64,000 bases of DNA from Primorskyibacter flagellatus. Its GTDB lineage: Bacteria; Pseudomonadota; Alphaproteobacteria; Rhodobacterales; Rhodobacteraceae. The DNA lies in the NCBI RefSeq assembly GCF_900176485.1, contig NZ_FWYD01000002.1:1-64000 (forward strand). The letters are read 5' to 3'. The position numbers and the translations under genes were made by a program. Under the pieces are notes generated by a model. That model ran no database searches and was not told where the DNA came from. It worked only from the letters and a program-made list of their open reading frames with translations. Positions 17,086 through 26,730 of this stretch are shown one piece after another. The first letter of the stretch is position 1; the number at the start of each line of letters is the position of its first letter.

Positions 17086-19524
17086 ATGGACCGGCTGCCT
17101 ATTGATGATGTCTTGCCCCAGGTGATTGCCGCGCTTGCAAAGCGCGGGCGCGCGGTGCTGCAAGCCCCGCCCGGGGCGGGCAAGACAACGCGGGTTCCTC
17201 TGGCGATGCTGGAGGCGGGCCTGACGCAGGGGCGCATTCTGATGCTGGAGCCGCGGAGGCTGGCGGCGCGTGCCGCGGCAGAGCGGATGGCTGAAACCCT
17301 GGAGGAGGCGGTGGGACTGCGCGTCGGCTACCGCATCCGTGGTGAGGCGAAAGTTGGTCGCACCACGCGGATCGAAGTGGTCACCGAAGGTATCCTGACG
17401 CGGATGATCCAGTCCGACCCGGAACTTTCCGGTATCGGTGCGGTGATCTTTGACGAGTTCCATGAACGGTCCCTGAATGCCGATCTTGGTTTGGCGTTAT
17501 GTCTGGAGGTGGCGGGGGCCTTGCGCGACGATCTGTTGTTGCTGGCAATGTCGGCGACCTTGGATGCAGGGCCGGTGGCAGGTTTGATGGACGCGCCGGT
17601 GATAACGTCAGAGGGGCGAAGCTATCCGGTTGAGACACGGCATTTGGCGAGGCCGCTGGACCAGCGTGCAAGGCTGGAGCAGGCAGTCGCCGAACAAGTG
17701 CTGGCCGCGCTTGACGAAACGTCGGGCGGGGTGCTGGTGTTCCTACCCGGCGAGGGCGAGATCCGGCGGGTGGAGAGTGCCTTGTCAGGGCGCTTGCCGA
17801 AGAGCTGCGTGCTACGGCCGCTTTACGGCGCGATGCCCTTTGCCGATCAGCGTGCGGCAATCCGGCCCGACCCAACCCACCGCAAGATCGTGCTGGCCAC
17901 ATCCATCGCCGAAACCTCGCTGACGATCGAGGATGTGCGCGTGGTGATCGACGCGGGCCGCGCGCGGCGGGCACGGTTCGATCCTGGCTCTGGCATGTCG
18001 CGGCTGGTCACAGAACGCGTCACCCGCGCCGAGGCGACGCAACGCGCCGGGCGCGCGGGACGTGTCGCGAAAGGCGTGGCCTACCGGATGTGGACCAAGG
18101 GCGAAGAAGGCGCGCTGGCCGCCTATCCGCCCGCCGAGATCGAGACGGCGGACCTGACCGGGCTGGCGCTGGAACTGGCCGCATGGGGGGCGGAAGCATC
18201 CGAAATGCCGTTTCTGACCCCTCCCAATCCCGGCGCGCTCGCCGAGGCGCAGGCGCTGTTGCGGATGCTGGGCGCGCTGGACAACGCAGGCGGGATCACG
18301 GCCCATGGCAAAGCGCTGGCCGCGCTGCCACTGCATCCGCGCCTTGGTCACATGCTGGTGAAGGCCGGGCGGGATGCGGCCCCGCTGGCCGCGCTGCTGG
18401 CCGAGCGTGATCCGTTGCGCGGCGCGCCCGCGGATCTGTCGCTGCGGCTGGAAGCGCTGGTCGATCCCAAGGCCTATGCAGACCGGCGGCCCTGGCCTGC
18501 CGACCGCGCCACGCTGTCGCGCATTCGCGCCGAGGCGAAACGTCTGGCGCGATCCGCCAAGCCCGCTGGTCCGCTGTCACCGGCAGCCATGGTGGCGCTG
18601 GCTTACCCTGACCGCGTTGGTCTTCGGCGCAAAGGCGAGGCACCGCGCTTTGTGCTGTCAGGCGGCAAGGGTGCTGTGATGAACGAGGCCGATCCGCTGG
18701 CCGGACAACGCCTGATCGTCGTGACCGACACCGATGGCAACCCGCGCGAGGCGCGCATTCGACAGGCCATCGTCCTGCCCGAGGCAGAGTTGCGCGGCCT
18801 ATACGCTGTTCGCATTACCTGGGTCGATCTGTGTGAATGGTCGCGGCGCGAGCGTCGGGTGATCGCCCGTCAGCAGGAATGCTACGGCGCACTGGCGCTG
18901 GATGACCGGCTGTGGAAGGAGGCTCCGGCGGACGCCATCGCGCTGGCCATGCTGGACGGCGTGCGCGAGCTGGGATTTGCCTTCTCCGCCAAGGCGCAAT
19001 TGTTCCGGGCACGGGTGACGCTCGCCCGCGCAGACGGGATGCACCTGCCGGATATGTCCGAAGACGCATTGATGGCGGGGCTGGAAGAGTGGTTGCTGCC
19101 CTACCTCGCCGGCATCAAAACCGCCGATGACTGGAAACGCTTCGACGCGCTCGATGCATTGCGGGCGATGCTGGACTGGGACAACATGCAGGCGCTGGAC
19201 CGGGCGGTGCCTGCGCATTTCACCACGCCTCTGGGGCGCAGCATCCCGATCGACTACTCCGGTGAAGCCCCCGAGATCAGCTTGCGCTTGCAAGAGATGT
19301 TCGGCCAGAAAACACACCCTTCGGTCGGGGGACAACCGCTGCGGGTTACGCTGCTGTCCCCGGCGGGCCGTCCGGTGCAGACAACCATGGATCTGCCGGG
19401 GTTCTGGGCAACCTCCTATGAGGATGTCCGAAAGGACATGCGCGGCCGCTATCCAAGACATCCCTGGCCGGACGATCCCACCCAGGCCGATCCGACGCTA
19501 CGGGCCAAGCCGCGCGGGCAGTAG
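17086..19524 (+). CDS. hrpB: ATP-dependent helicase HrpB
   Basis: The 812-residue DExH-box protein has Walker A APPGAGKTT (about 28-36), DEFHERS (motif II), MSATLD (motif III), TSIAETSLTI (motif V region) and QRAGRAGR (motif VI). These are followed by the ratchet region and the HrpB-specific C-terminal domain ending near DLPGFWATSYEDVRKDMRGRYP. HrpB belongs to the DEAH/RHA helicases; its cellular role in bacteria is poorly known. ATG 17086 gives the normal length; the frame is open from 16798 through the repeat element. Confidence 0.93.
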   Translation: MDRLPIDDVLPQVIAALAKRGRAVLQAPPGAGKTTRVPLAMLEAGLTQGRILMLEPRRLAARAAAERMAETLEEAVGLRVGYRIRGEAKVGRTTRIEVVTEGILTRMIQSDPELSGIGAVIFDEFHERSLNADLGLALCLEVAGALRDDLLLLAMSATLDAGPVAGLMDAPVITSEGRSYPVETRHLARPLDQRARLEQAVAEQVLAALDETSGGVLVFLPGEGEIRRVESALSGRLPKSCVLRPLYGAMPFADQRAAIRPDPTHRKIVLATSIAETSLTIEDVRVVIDAGRARRARFDPGSGMSRLVTERVTRAEATQRAGRAGRVAKGVAYRMWTKGEEGALAAYPPAEIETADLTGLALELAAWGAEASEMPFLTPPNPGALAEAQALLRMLGALDNAGGITAHGKALAALPLHPRLGHMLVKAGRDAAPLAALLAERDPLRGAPADLSLRLEALVDPKAYADRRPWPADRATLSRIRAEAKRLARSAKPAGPLSPAAMVALAYPDRVGLRRKGEAPRFVLSGGKGAVMNEADPLAGQRLIVVTDTDGNPREARIRQAIVLPEAELRGLYAVRITWVDLCEWSRRERRVIARQQECYGALALDDRLWKEAPADAIALAMLDGVRELGFAFSAKAQLFRARVTLARADGMHLPDMSEDALMAGLEEWLLPYLAGIKTADDWKRFDALDALRAMLDWDNMQALDRAVPAHFTTPLGRSIPIDYSGEAPEISLRLQEMFGQKTHPSVGGQPLRVTLLSPAGRPVQTTMDLPGFWATSYEDVRKDMRGRYPRHPWPDDPTQADPTLRAKPRGQ

Positions 19525-19635
19525 GGCATCGGCCCCCAGACCCGGAATGGGGGCGGTGATCTTGTCCAATGGACTTTAGCCACAGCCCGACCAAACATCC
19601 CAACAAACCGACACGCCACAGTTACAGCACCACCC

Positions 19636-19656
19636 GCACCGGCCCTGAGCCGGTGC
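19636..19656. terminator. Hairpin between convergent hrpB and argF
   Basis: GCACCGGC, loop CCTGA and GCCGGTGC form a perfect eight-base stem. A weaker hairpin (GCCCCC/GGGGGC) lies at 19532-19554. Both genes end towards this region, so it is probably a shared terminator even though neither strand has a T tract. Confidence 0.5.
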
Positions 19657-19694
19657 CTCGCGGTCCGGCGACACGCTCTCACAAGGGCGGGCGC

Positions 19695-20621
19695 TCAGAC
19701 GCCCAGACACCAGCGCATGACGGCCTTTTGCGCGTGCAGACGGTTCTCGGCCTCGTCAAAGATCACCGAATGCGGGCCGTCCATCACCTCGGACGTGGCC
19801 TCATCATCGCGATGCGCAGGCAGGCAATGCATGAACAGCGCGTCAGGCTTTGCGTTGGCCATCAGGCGTTCGTTCACCTGATAGCCGCGCAGCTGATTAT
19901 GCCGCCGCTCACGGGCGGATTGCGGATCATGCATGCTGACCCAGGTGTCGGTGACGATCAGATCCGCCCCCTCAACCGCTGTCATCGGGTTGCGCTCGAT
20001 CTCGACGCGGACGCCTTTGGCCCGTGCTTCTTCGATGAAGCCGGGTTCGGGGTCCAACGTCTGTGGCCCGGTAAAGGTGAAATCAAAGCCGAACTGTCCG
20101 GCGGCGTGAATGAAGGACGCGCAAACATTGTTGCCATCGCCCGACCAGACCACCTTCTTGCCCGCGATCGGACCGTTATGTTCCTCAAACGTCATGATAT
20201 CAGCCATGATCTGGCAGGGATGCGTCCGGTTGGTCAGCCCGTTGATCACCGGCACATCGGCATGTTCGGCCATTTCCAGCAACGTTGCCTCTTCAAACGT
20301 CCGGATCATGATCAGATCTACATAGCGGCTGAGAACGCGCGCGGTATCGGCGATGGTTTCACCATGGCCCAGCTGCATATCCGTTCCCGACAACACCATC
20401 GTTTGCCCGCCCATCTGACGCACCCCGACATCGAAACTGACACGCGTCCGGGTCGAGGGCTTTTCGAAGATCAGCGCGACCATCTGCCCGGCGAGCGGCT
20501 GGTCGTCATCAGGCGCGCCTTTCGGACGGCCAAGGCGCGCCTTTTTCATCGCCTTGCCGGAATCAATAATCTGCCGAAGGTCCTCCGGCGAGGTGGTGTG
20601 AATATCGAGGAAATGGGTCAT
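19695..20621 (-). CDS. argF: Ornithine carbamoyltransferase
   Basis: ArgF makes citrulline from ornithine and carbamoyl phosphate in arginine synthesis. The 308-residue protein has the carbamoyl-phosphate motif [21 protein letters not shown], the ornithine-side DTWVSM and the catalytic HCLPAHR. The start at 20621 (MTHFLDI) gives the usual length although the ribosome site is poor. It is the last gene of a minus-strand argD-GNAT-argF cluster; 89 bases separate it from the GNAT gene and contain a GC-rich hairpin. Confidence 0.97.
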   Translation of the reverse strand: MTHFLDIHTTSPEDLRQIIDSGKAMKKARLGRPKGAPDDDQPLAGQMVALIFEKPSTRTRVSFDVGVRQMGGQTMVLSGTDMQLGHGETIADTARVLSRYVDLIMIRTFEEATLLEMAEHADVPVINGLTNRTHPCQIMADIMTFEEHNGPIAGKKVVWSGDGNNVCASFIHAAGQFGFDFTFTGPQTLDPEPGFIEEARAKGVRVEIERNPMTAVEGADLIVTDTWVSMHDPQSARERRHNQLRGYQVNERLMANAKPDALFMHCLPAHRDDEATSEVMDGPHSVIFDEAENRLHAQKAVMRWCLGV

Positions 20622-20666
20622 ATATGGGTTCGCTTTGCTGTCTGCCGAAAAAAACTCGACCTGTCG

Positions 20667-20684
20667 CCGGGGCGCGCGCCCCGG
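20667..20684. repeat. GC-rich hairpin between the GNAT gene and argF
   Basis: CCGGGGC, loop GCGC and GCCCCGG form a seven-base perfect stem 27 bases after the GNAT stop. On the minus strand a run of seven T follows about 14 bases later (20649-20655), too far for a standard terminator. The 14-base string CCCCCGGGGCGCGC is shared with the hairpin after yejF (39978-39991). Confidence 0.55.
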
Positions 20685-20710
20685 GGGATGATGTTGCACG
20701 GTAGAATGGT

Positions 20711-21196
20711 TCAGCTTCGTCGGAAATGCATGTTCTGCACCAGTTCGCCATCCTCGCAGGGGCGTATTGCGCCGGGCACGAATCCCGCACTGCGAAACAT
20801 CGCGATGCCACGCGGGTTGGTCAGGCGCGGATCGGTCACCACCTCTGGCGCACCGCCATCCAGCAGCGATTGCGCATACTGACGAACATAGGCCTTGGCA
20901 TGGCCCTGCCCAAGAAAGTTTGGGGCGCCAAGGAAGGTGTCCACGGCACGCGTGCCCTGCGCCGTATCGGTGAAATGCGGCACGCCTGCCAGATGAGGAC
21001 ACCAGTCCTGAATGAAGGCAAACGCCTCACCGTCCTTTGCAACGATATGCATTTTGCAGTCGCCACCATCGATTTCGGCATCGATCAGCGCGATCTCATG
21101 CTCTGGCGGCCCCCAGACAGGGGTGACATGCGCCTGCCCCAGCCATTCGCGCAGCATATCGTAATCTGCGCGTGTCACCGGGCGGAACTCATACAT
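20711..21196 (-). CDS. GNAT acetyltransferase, AAC(6')-like
   Basis: The 161-residue protein begins [19 protein letters not shown] and has [13 protein letters not shown] and the acetyl-CoA-binding core [14 protein letters not shown]. It resembles aminoglycoside 6'-N-acetyltransferase and RimJ-type GNATs. The start overlaps the argD stop by eight bases, and the gene sits between argD and argF on one strand. A role in amino-group acetylation of a metabolite is as plausible as drug modification; resistance should not be inferred from sequence alone. Confidence 0.8.
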   Translation of the reverse strand: MYEFRPVTRADYDMLREWLGQAHVTPVWGPPEHEIALIDAEIDGGDCKMHIVAKDGEAFAFIQDWCPHLAGVPHFTDTAQGTRAVDTFLGAPNFLGQGHAKAYVRQYAQSLLDGGAPEVVTDPRLTNPRGIAMFRSAGFVPGAIRPCEDGELVQNMHFRRS

Positions 21197-22367
21197 CAGC
21201 CCCGACGACGCTTGCCGCTGCATCAATCCGCGCCACCGCCTCGGCGATCTCGTCTTCTGTCAGATTGAGTGGCGGCAGCAGGCGCACCACATTATCGGCG
21301 GCAGGCACGAGGATCACCAAATTGTCATAGCCCGCCTTGACCAGGTCGGCGGGGGCGACCTTGCATTTCAGCCCCAGCATCATGCCAGACCCGCGCACGC
21401 CCTCGAAAACATCGGGATGAGAGGCAACCAGCCCCTCCAGCTTTTGCCGCAACAGGCCCGACCGCTTGCGCACATCGGCAAGGAATGCAGGGTCAGAGAC
21501 GATTTCCATGACCTTGCCGCCCACCGCGCAGGCCAGCGGGTTGCCCCCATAGGTGGATCCATGCGTGCCCACCACCATGCCCGATGCCGCATCTTCGGTC
21601 GCCAGCACTGCACCCAACGGAAAACCCCCGCCGATACCCTTGGCGACCATCATGATGTCGGGCGTGACACCAGCCCATTCATGCGCGAACAGACGACCAG
21701 TCCTGCCCATGCCACATTGCACCTCGTCCAGAATAAGCAAAACGCCATTATCATCGCAAAGTGCGCGCAGGTCCTTCAGTTCTTGATCAGCCAACGGGCG
21801 GATGCCGCCCTCGCCCTGTATCGGCTCGATCAGGATGGCGGCGGTGTTGTCGTTGATGGCCGCATGCAGCCCGTCATGGTCGCCCCATTCGACATGTTTG
21901 AAACCCGGCAACACAGGACCGAAGCCTTTGACCATTTTTTCCGACCCCGAGGCCGCGATGGCGGCCGATGAGCGACCGTGAAACGACCCTGAGAATGTGA
22001 TAATCTCCACCTTCTCGGGCTGACCTTTCTCGTACCAGTATTTCCGCGCCATCTTGACCGCCAGCTCGCAAGCCTCGGTGCCGGAATTGGTAAAGAACAC
22101 CGTGTCGGCAAATGTCGCCGCCACCAGCTTGTCGGCCAGATCTTGCTGCTGGGGGATGCTGTAAAGGTTGGAGACGTGCCAGACCTTGTTCGCCTGATCG
22201 GTCAGCGCAGCCGTCAGATCGGGGTTGGAATGGCCCAGAACATTCACGGCAATCCCGGCACCCAGATCAAGAAATCGGCGTCCGTCGGCCTCGGTCAACC
22301 AGGGGCCTTCGCCCTTGACAAAGGACAGAGGCGCACGCGCATAGGTGGGCAGAACGGACGGGATCAT
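21189..22367 (-). CDS. argD: Acetylornithine aminotransferase
   Basis: This PLP enzyme converts N-acetylglutamate semialdehyde to N-acetylornithine. The 392-residue protein has the class III pattern: GSFHGRSSAAIAASG, LILDEVQCGMGRTG, and MMVAKGIGGGFPLGA with the PLP lysine. The start at 22367 (MIPSVLPTYARAPL) has AAGG nine bases upstream; an ATG three codons earlier is possible. It heads argD-GNAT-argF. Upstream, 386 bases separate it from truA on the same strand. Confidence 0.95.
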   Translation of the reverse strand: MIPSVLPTYARAPLSFVKGEGPWLTEADGRRFLDLGAGIAVNVLGHSNPDLTAALTDQANKVWHVSNLYSIPQQQDLADKLVAATFADTVFFTNSGTEACELAVKMARKYWYEKGQPEKVEIITFSGSFHGRSSAAIAASGSEKMVKGFGPVLPGFKHVEWGDHDGLHAAINDNTAAILIEPIQGEGGIRPLADQELKDLRALCDDNGVLLILDEVQCGMGRTGRLFAHEWAGVTPDIMMVAKGIGGGFPLGAVLATEDAASGMVVGTHGSTYGGNPLACAVGGKVMEIVSDPAFLADVRKRSGLLRQKLEGLVASHPDVFEGVRGSGMMLGLKCKVAPADLVKAGYDNLVILVPAADNVVRLLPPLNLTEDEIAEAVARIDAAASVVGADV

Positions 22368-22753
22368 GGATAGCATCCTTGTGAATGAAGCTCTTTGAGT
22401 GCCGCATGGGCGGGCTCAAGTCAATCTGATGAGGAAGGTTTGCGCCAGCAACGGACGCGGGAACAACAGGCGCGGGACGTCAGACGCAGGAGCGTCGGCG
22501 TCGGATCACGGTATTTTGGTGCCTATTGTTCATGCAGGGGTACTTATATGCGCGTGCCAGAATGCACCAGAGGATTTTTTGCGCCACCGCCCGGTTTGCG
22601 ACCGAAATGTGGTCACGGGCATTTTCGGGAGTCGCAATAGCTGAGTATTCGGCCCTTGTGGCCCTGTCCGGGAACGAGGGGCCAGCCCCTCGCGCTCCCC
22701 GGAGTATTTGTGCCAAGAAGAAGGGACGGCTGCGGGCGGCGTTGTCTGCGACG
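22368..22753. other. Non-coding stretch between argD and truA
   Basis: No convincing gene is present. The stretch carries the third copy of the dispersed hairpin repeat (22671-22723) just past the truA stop, and presumably the argD promoter nearer 22370-22450. Short open frames here lack ribosome sites and protein-like composition. Confidence 0.6.
22671..22723 (+). repeat. Dispersed hairpin repeat, copy 3
   Basis: This copy contains GAACGAGGGGCCAGCCCC, TCGCGCTCCCCGGAGTATTTG and TGCCAAGAAGAAG. It differs from copy 2 (16981-17034) at only a few positions. It begins 30 bases after the truA stop when read along the minus strand, the same orientation relative to the upstream gene as copy 1 after engB. 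Confidence 0.85.
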
Positions 22754-23521
22754 TCAGGCGAACGGGTCGTCGGGGTAGCCGACGCCCATCAGGTACAGAC
22801 CTTCCGGCGGGCTCACCGGGCCGCAGGCCGCACGTTCGCGTGCTTCAAGCGCTGCACTGACGTCATCTGGCGACCATTTTCCGGCACCGGCGCGTTCCAG
22901 CGTGCCCACGATGCTGCGCACCTGATTGTGCAGGAAAGAGCGCGCCCTTACGTCGAAGTGAACCTCTGGACCAGCGACGGTGTCAACCTTGTGAATGTCG
23001 AGCCTGTCGAGGGTCTTCATCGGCGATCTGGCCTGGCAAATCGTCGAACGGAACGTGGTGAAATCGTGATGGCCAACCAGCCGATTTGCGGCCTCTTGCA
23101 TGGCGTCGACGTCAAGGTCCTGGTTAACCCTCCAGACCTGCCCCACCTCCAGCGTCAGGGGCGCGCGGCGACACAGGATGCGGAACAGGTAGCGGCGCTC
23201 TGTTGCCGTAAAGCGGGCATGCCAACCGTCCCCCACCGCCTTGCAGGCGCGGATCGCCACGGGTGCGGGTTTCAGGTGGTAGTTTAACGCTTCGGAAAGG
23301 CGGAACGGATCCCAGTCCTTATCCATATCGCAATGCGCCACCTGCCCCCGCGCATGGACCCCGGCATCGGTGCGCCCGGCGGCGGCGATCTTGTGGGCGC
23401 GCGGCTCCAATTTCGTCAGGGCGTCCTCTATCGCGCCCTGCACCGAGGGCAGGCCGACCTGTCGTTGCCAGCCCGAAAACGGGCCGCCGTCATATTCCAC
23501 CAAAAGCGCATATCTGGGCAT
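22754..23521 (-). CDS. truA: tRNA pseudouridine(38-40) synthase
   Basis: TruA modifies uridines 38-40 in the anticodon stem-loop. The 255-residue protein begins [21 protein letters not shown] and has the catalytic aspartate in [15 protein letters not shown], plus [15 protein letters not shown] near the C-terminus. The start at 23521 matches the family. The gene is divergent from ycjX, whose start is 112 bases away. Confidence 0.96.
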   Translation of the reverse strand: MPRYALLVEYDGGPFSGWQRQVGLPSVQGAIEDALTKLEPRAHKIAAAGRTDAGVHARGQVAHCDMDKDWDPFRLSEALNYHLKPAPVAIRACKAVGDGWHARFTATERRYLFRILCRRAPLTLEVGQVWRVNQDLDVDAMQEAANRLVGHHDFTTFRSTICQARSPMKTLDRLDIHKVDTVAGPEVHFDVRARSFLHNQVRSIVGTLERAGAGKWSPDDVSAALEARERAACGPVSPPEGLYLMGVGYPDDPFA

Positions 23522-23633
23522 GGCGGCGCAAATAGCGCGCCGCGCCGGCCGGCACAATCCCTGTCCGTTGCACTGGTGCTTGGCGCGGGGCACGCCTATC
23601 TTGCGCGCAAAGAGGGTAAGAAGGGGCAGGCTT

Positions 23634-25049
23634 GTGGCAATCTCGACGCTGGCAGACGGTTTGACGCGTGGGGTCGAGAATCTGGCGGGCACGTTGACCA
23701 GCCCGTTTTCGGAACCGGTGATCCGGCTGGGCGTCACCGGCCTTGCGCGGGCGGGCAAGACCGTTTTCATCACGTCGCTGGTCGCGAACCTGCTGGACCG
23801 GGGCCGGATGCCGCAGCTGTTGGCGGCGGCTGACGGGCGCATCGCCACCGCCTATTTGCAGCCGCAGCCCAACGACACCCTGCCGCGTTTCGAATACGAG
23901 ACCCACCTGGCCGCCTTGACGGCGCGTGAACCGCATTGGCCGGACAGTACGCGCATGATCTCGGAACTGCGTCTGTCCTTGCGGGTGCAACCCACCGGGC
24001 TGCTGGCGGGATTGCAGGGGCCACGGACGGTGCATCTGGACATCGTGGATTATCCCGGTGAGTGGCTGTTGGATCTGGGGTTGATGGAGAAATCCTATGC
24101 CGACTGGTCGCGCGAGACATTGGACCGGATCACCAAACGCGCACAGGCGGCGGAGTTCATGGCCGTTTCCGGCGGAATCGACCCTGCCGCGGAGTTGCGC
24201 GAAACCGATGCGCAGGCGCTTGCGCGCAGTTTTACCACCTATCTGACCCAAGCCCGGCAGGATGGCTATTCGGATTGCACGCCGGGACGGTTCCTGCTGC
24301 CGGGCGATCTGGCGGGGTCTCCGGTATTGACCTTTGCACCGCTGCCCGATCCGGGCGGAGCGCCGCGCAAGTCGCTTTGGCGCGAGATGGAGCGGCGCTA
24401 CGAGGCCTATAAGGCGCGTGTTGTGCGCCCCTTCTTTCGCGATCACTTTGCCCGCATCGACCGACAGGTGGTGCTGGTCGATGCGCTTGGCGCGATCCAT
24501 CAGGGCCCGGCAGCGGTCGAGGACATGCGGTTGGCGATGGCAGATATCCTGTCTTCTTTCCGGCCCGGACGGAACGCCTTTCTGACGCAGATTTTCCGTG
24601 GCAAACGGGTAGAGAAGATCCTGTTCGCCGCCACCAAGGCCGATCACCTGCATCACACCCAACATGCCCGCCTGACCGCGATCATGGAGGCTTTGACGCG
24701 CGAGGCCCGCGACCGTGCGCGCTTTGCCGGGGCGGAAACCTCTGCCATGTCGCTGGCAGCGCTGCGCGCCACGGTCGAGGAAACGATCCAGCATGACGGG
24801 CGGACGCTGAATTGCGTGCGTGGGCGGTTGCTCGACAGCGGAAAAGAGGCGGCGTTCTACCCCGGTGCCCTGCCCGACGATCCCGGTCATCTGCTGGGGC
24901 CCGCCCGACAAGGCGCCGATGCGTGGCTGGATCAGGATTACCAGATCATGCGCTTCGCCCCCGCGCCGCTGACGTTGAAACCCGGGATCGGCCCGCCGCA
25001 TATCCGGTTGGACAAGGCTGCGCAATTCCTGTTCGGGGACCGGCTATGA
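23634..25049 (+). CDS. ycjX: YcjX family P-loop NTPase
   Basis: The 471-residue protein has Walker [11 protein letters not shown] near residue 37, a [13 protein letters not shown] Walker B-like block and DALGAIHQG, as in the YcjX/DUF463 family of GTPase-like stress proteins. In enterobacteria ycjX and ycjF are adjacent and linked to phage-shock or sigma-32 responses. GTG 23634 is chosen because AGGGGCAGG lies just upstream. It overlaps the following GNAT gene as ATGA, and that gene overlaps ycjF as ATGA. Confidence 0.9.
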   Translation: MAISTLADGLTRGVENLAGTLTSPFSEPVIRLGVTGLARAGKTVFITSLVANLLDRGRMPQLLAAADGRIATAYLQPQPNDTLPRFEYETHLAALTAREPHWPDSTRMISELRLSLRVQPTGLLAGLQGPRTVHLDIVDYPGEWLLDLGLMEKSYADWSRETLDRITKRAQAAEFMAVSGGIDPAAELRETDAQALARSFTTYLTQARQDGYSDCTPGRFLLPGDLAGSPVLTFAPLPDPGGAPRKSLWREMERRYEAYKARVVRPFFRDHFARIDRQVVLVDALGAIHQGPAAVEDMRLAMADILSSFRPGRNAFLTQIFRGKRVEKILFAATKADHLHHTQHARLTAIMEALTREARDRARFAGAETSAMSLAALRATVEETIQHDGRTLNCVRGRLLDSGKEAAFYPGALPDDPGHLLGPARQGADAWLDQDYQIMRFAPAPLTLKPGIGPPHIRLDKAAQFLFGDRL

Positions 25050-25495
25050 CGATCATCCTGCGCCCGGCCCGATCGCTGGATGCCGGCAAGATCGGTGGGT
25101 TGATGAGCGATGGCAACGCCGCCAACGCCTGGAAGCCGCACCTGCATTCAGCGGCCGAGGATATCAGCTATTGCGCCAAGATGATCGACTGCGGATGGGT
25201 GACTGTCGCCTGTGAGGACCGGTTGCTGTTGGGGTTCATTGCCCGGCAGGAGGATTATGTCCACGCGCTTTACGTCAGCGCGCAGGCACGCGGATCCGGG
25301 GTCGGGCGCATGTTGTTGGATGACGCCAAGATCGGCCGCAACAGGCTGAAACTCTGGACGTTCCAGCACAATATCGCGGCGCAGCGATTCTACCTTCGCG
25401 AAGGTTTCACCGAGGACAGCCGAACCGACGGCCATTCGAATGAAGAAAAGCTGCCTGACATCAGGTATATCTGGGCGCGAAAGGGCAAGACATGA
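25046..25495 (+). CDS. GNAT family N-acetyltransferase
   Basis: The 149-residue protein has the acetyl-CoA-binding signature VSAQARGSGVGRMLLDDAK (about 76-94) and the C-terminal NIAAQRFYLREGF typical of RimI-like GNATs. It is wedged between ycjX and ycjF with four-base overlaps on both sides, so the three are translated together. The substrate is unknown. It might acetylate a small metabolite or a protein N-terminus. Confidence 0.88.
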   Translation: MTIILRPARSLDAGKIGGLMSDGNAANAWKPHLHSAAEDISYCAKMIDCGWVTVACEDRLLLGFIARQEDYVHALYVSAQARGSGVGRMLLDDAKIGRNRLKLWTFQHNIAAQRFYLREGFTEDSRTDGHSNEEKLPDIRYIWARKGKT

Positions 25496-26499
25496 GTGAC
25501 CGGGATGGCCCTGTACTGATCGATCTTGATGGCAAAGGCAGCGGGCCGTCGCCCGCCGAAGCCCCGCCGGTGCCCGACACTGGCGAACCCGGCCCGCGCG
25601 GTCAGGCGATGGCGACGGTCGCCGCACTTGCAGGTCGGCGCTCCTCTGCGTTGTCACGATGGTTCTGGGCGCTGTTGATGGCGGTCATTGGCACCGTGGT
25701 TTCGGTGGCGGCGTGGAACTTTGCCGCTGGCCTTATTGCGCAGGTGCCGCTGCTCGGATGGGCGGTGACAGTGCTGTTCGGATTGTTCGTGCTGGTACTG
25801 CTGGCCATCGCGGTCAAGGAACTGGCGGTTTTTTCGCGGCTGGCCCGGATCGACAAGCTACACCGGCGCGCGGCGCAGGCATTGGCAGAGGATGATCTTG
25901 CCGGTGCCCGCATCGTCATCAAGGAATTGACGGCGCTTTACGCGGGCCGCGAGGATACCAGCTGGGGTCGACAGCGTGTCGAGGAACTGGGGGGCGAACA
26001 GTTTGACGCAAGCGGCCTGCTGGGTCTGGCAGAGGCAGAACTGCTACGCCCGCTGGATCGCGCCGCCCGGACCGAGGTAGAGGCCGCGGCCCGTCAGGTG
26101 GCCACCGTCACCGCGCTGGTGCCGCTGGCGCTGGCGGATGTCGCCTCGGCGCTGACAGCCAATATCCGGATGATCCGGCGCATTGCCGAGATTTATGGCG
26201 GCCGCGCGGGCACTTTGGGCAGCTGGCGGCTGACCCGCGCCGTGATGGCGCATCTGGTGGCCACCGGTGCGGTAGCTGTGGGCGACGACATGCTGGAACC
26301 GGTGCTGGGCGGCGGCATCCTAGCAAAGCTTTCGCGGCGTTTTGGCGAGGGCCTTATCAACGGCGCGCTGACCGCGCGTGTCGGTGCCGCCGCGATGGAG
26401 GTCTGCCGCCCCCTGCCCTTCACCCGCGAACCACGCCCGCCGGTGCGCAGCATGGTCAAATCCGCGCTGACCGGGTTGTTCAGGCAAGATAAGGACTGA
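25492..26499 (+). CDS. ycjF: YcjF/DUF697 (TIGR01620) membrane protein
   Basis: The 335-residue protein has a Pro-rich N-terminal tail, two transmembrane segments at about 58-80 and 87-108, then a large soluble domain with GRAGTLGSWRLTRAVMAHL and VGDDMLEPVLGGG. This layout is that of YcjF. It is probably the membrane partner of YcjX. ATG overlaps the GNAT stop (ATGA). The unit ends at a strong hairpin at 26634-26662. Confidence 0.88.
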   Translation: MSDRDGPVLIDLDGKGSGPSPAEAPPVPDTGEPGPRGQAMATVAALAGRRSSALSRWFWALLMAVIGTVVSVAAWNFAAGLIAQVPLLGWAVTVLFGLFVLVLLAIAVKELAVFSRLARIDKLHRRAAQALAEDDLAGARIVIKELTALYAGREDTSWGRQRVEELGGEQFDASGLLGLAEAELLRPLDRAARTEVEAAARQVATVTALVPLALADVASALTANIRMIRRIAEIYGGRAGTLGSWRLTRAVMAHLVATGAVAVGDDMLEPVLGGGILAKLSRRFGEGLINGALTARVGAAAMEVCRPLPFTREPRPPVRSMVKSALTGLFRQDKD

Positions 26500-26633
26500 C
26501 GCTGCCATCCGCAGACATGGCAGGGTTGGACCGTGTACCGCACCGCATAAGGTGGCGGATCCTGACTGGGCATCCAAGCGGGGCACCGATCAGCAGCCGG
26601 TTCTGAATGTTCCGCCGACAGCAAACAGCAAGC

Positions 26634-26662
26634 GCGGGGTGCATCACTCGAATGCACCCCGC
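26634..26662. terminator. Strong hairpin between convergent ycjF and a small membrane-protein gene
   Basis: GCGGGGTGCAT, loop CACTCGA and ATGCACCCCGC give an eleven-base perfect stem. It lies between the two gene ends. The plus side continues TGGATCTTT, so termination is plausible in both directions though the T tract is poor. Confidence 0.65.
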
Positions 26663-26730
26663 TGGATCTTTACGGGCAATTCTCAAATGGCAACCGCTGC
26701 GTTTTGACAGAATCGCCATTGGCAACCGAA

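Noticed and set aside
19569-20882. Open frame of about 437 codons on the plus strand across argF
   Set aside because: It is the shadow of argF, whose catalytic motifs are all intact on the minus strand.
20711-21196. Calling the GNAT gene an antibiotic resistance gene
   Set aside because: Similarity to AAC(6') is at family level and the gene is inside an arginine operon without mobile-element context.
23490-25025. Open frame of about 510 codons on the minus strand across ycjX
   Set aside because: The plus-strand frame has a P-loop and family motifs; the antisense frame is Gln/Arg-rich and has no domain.
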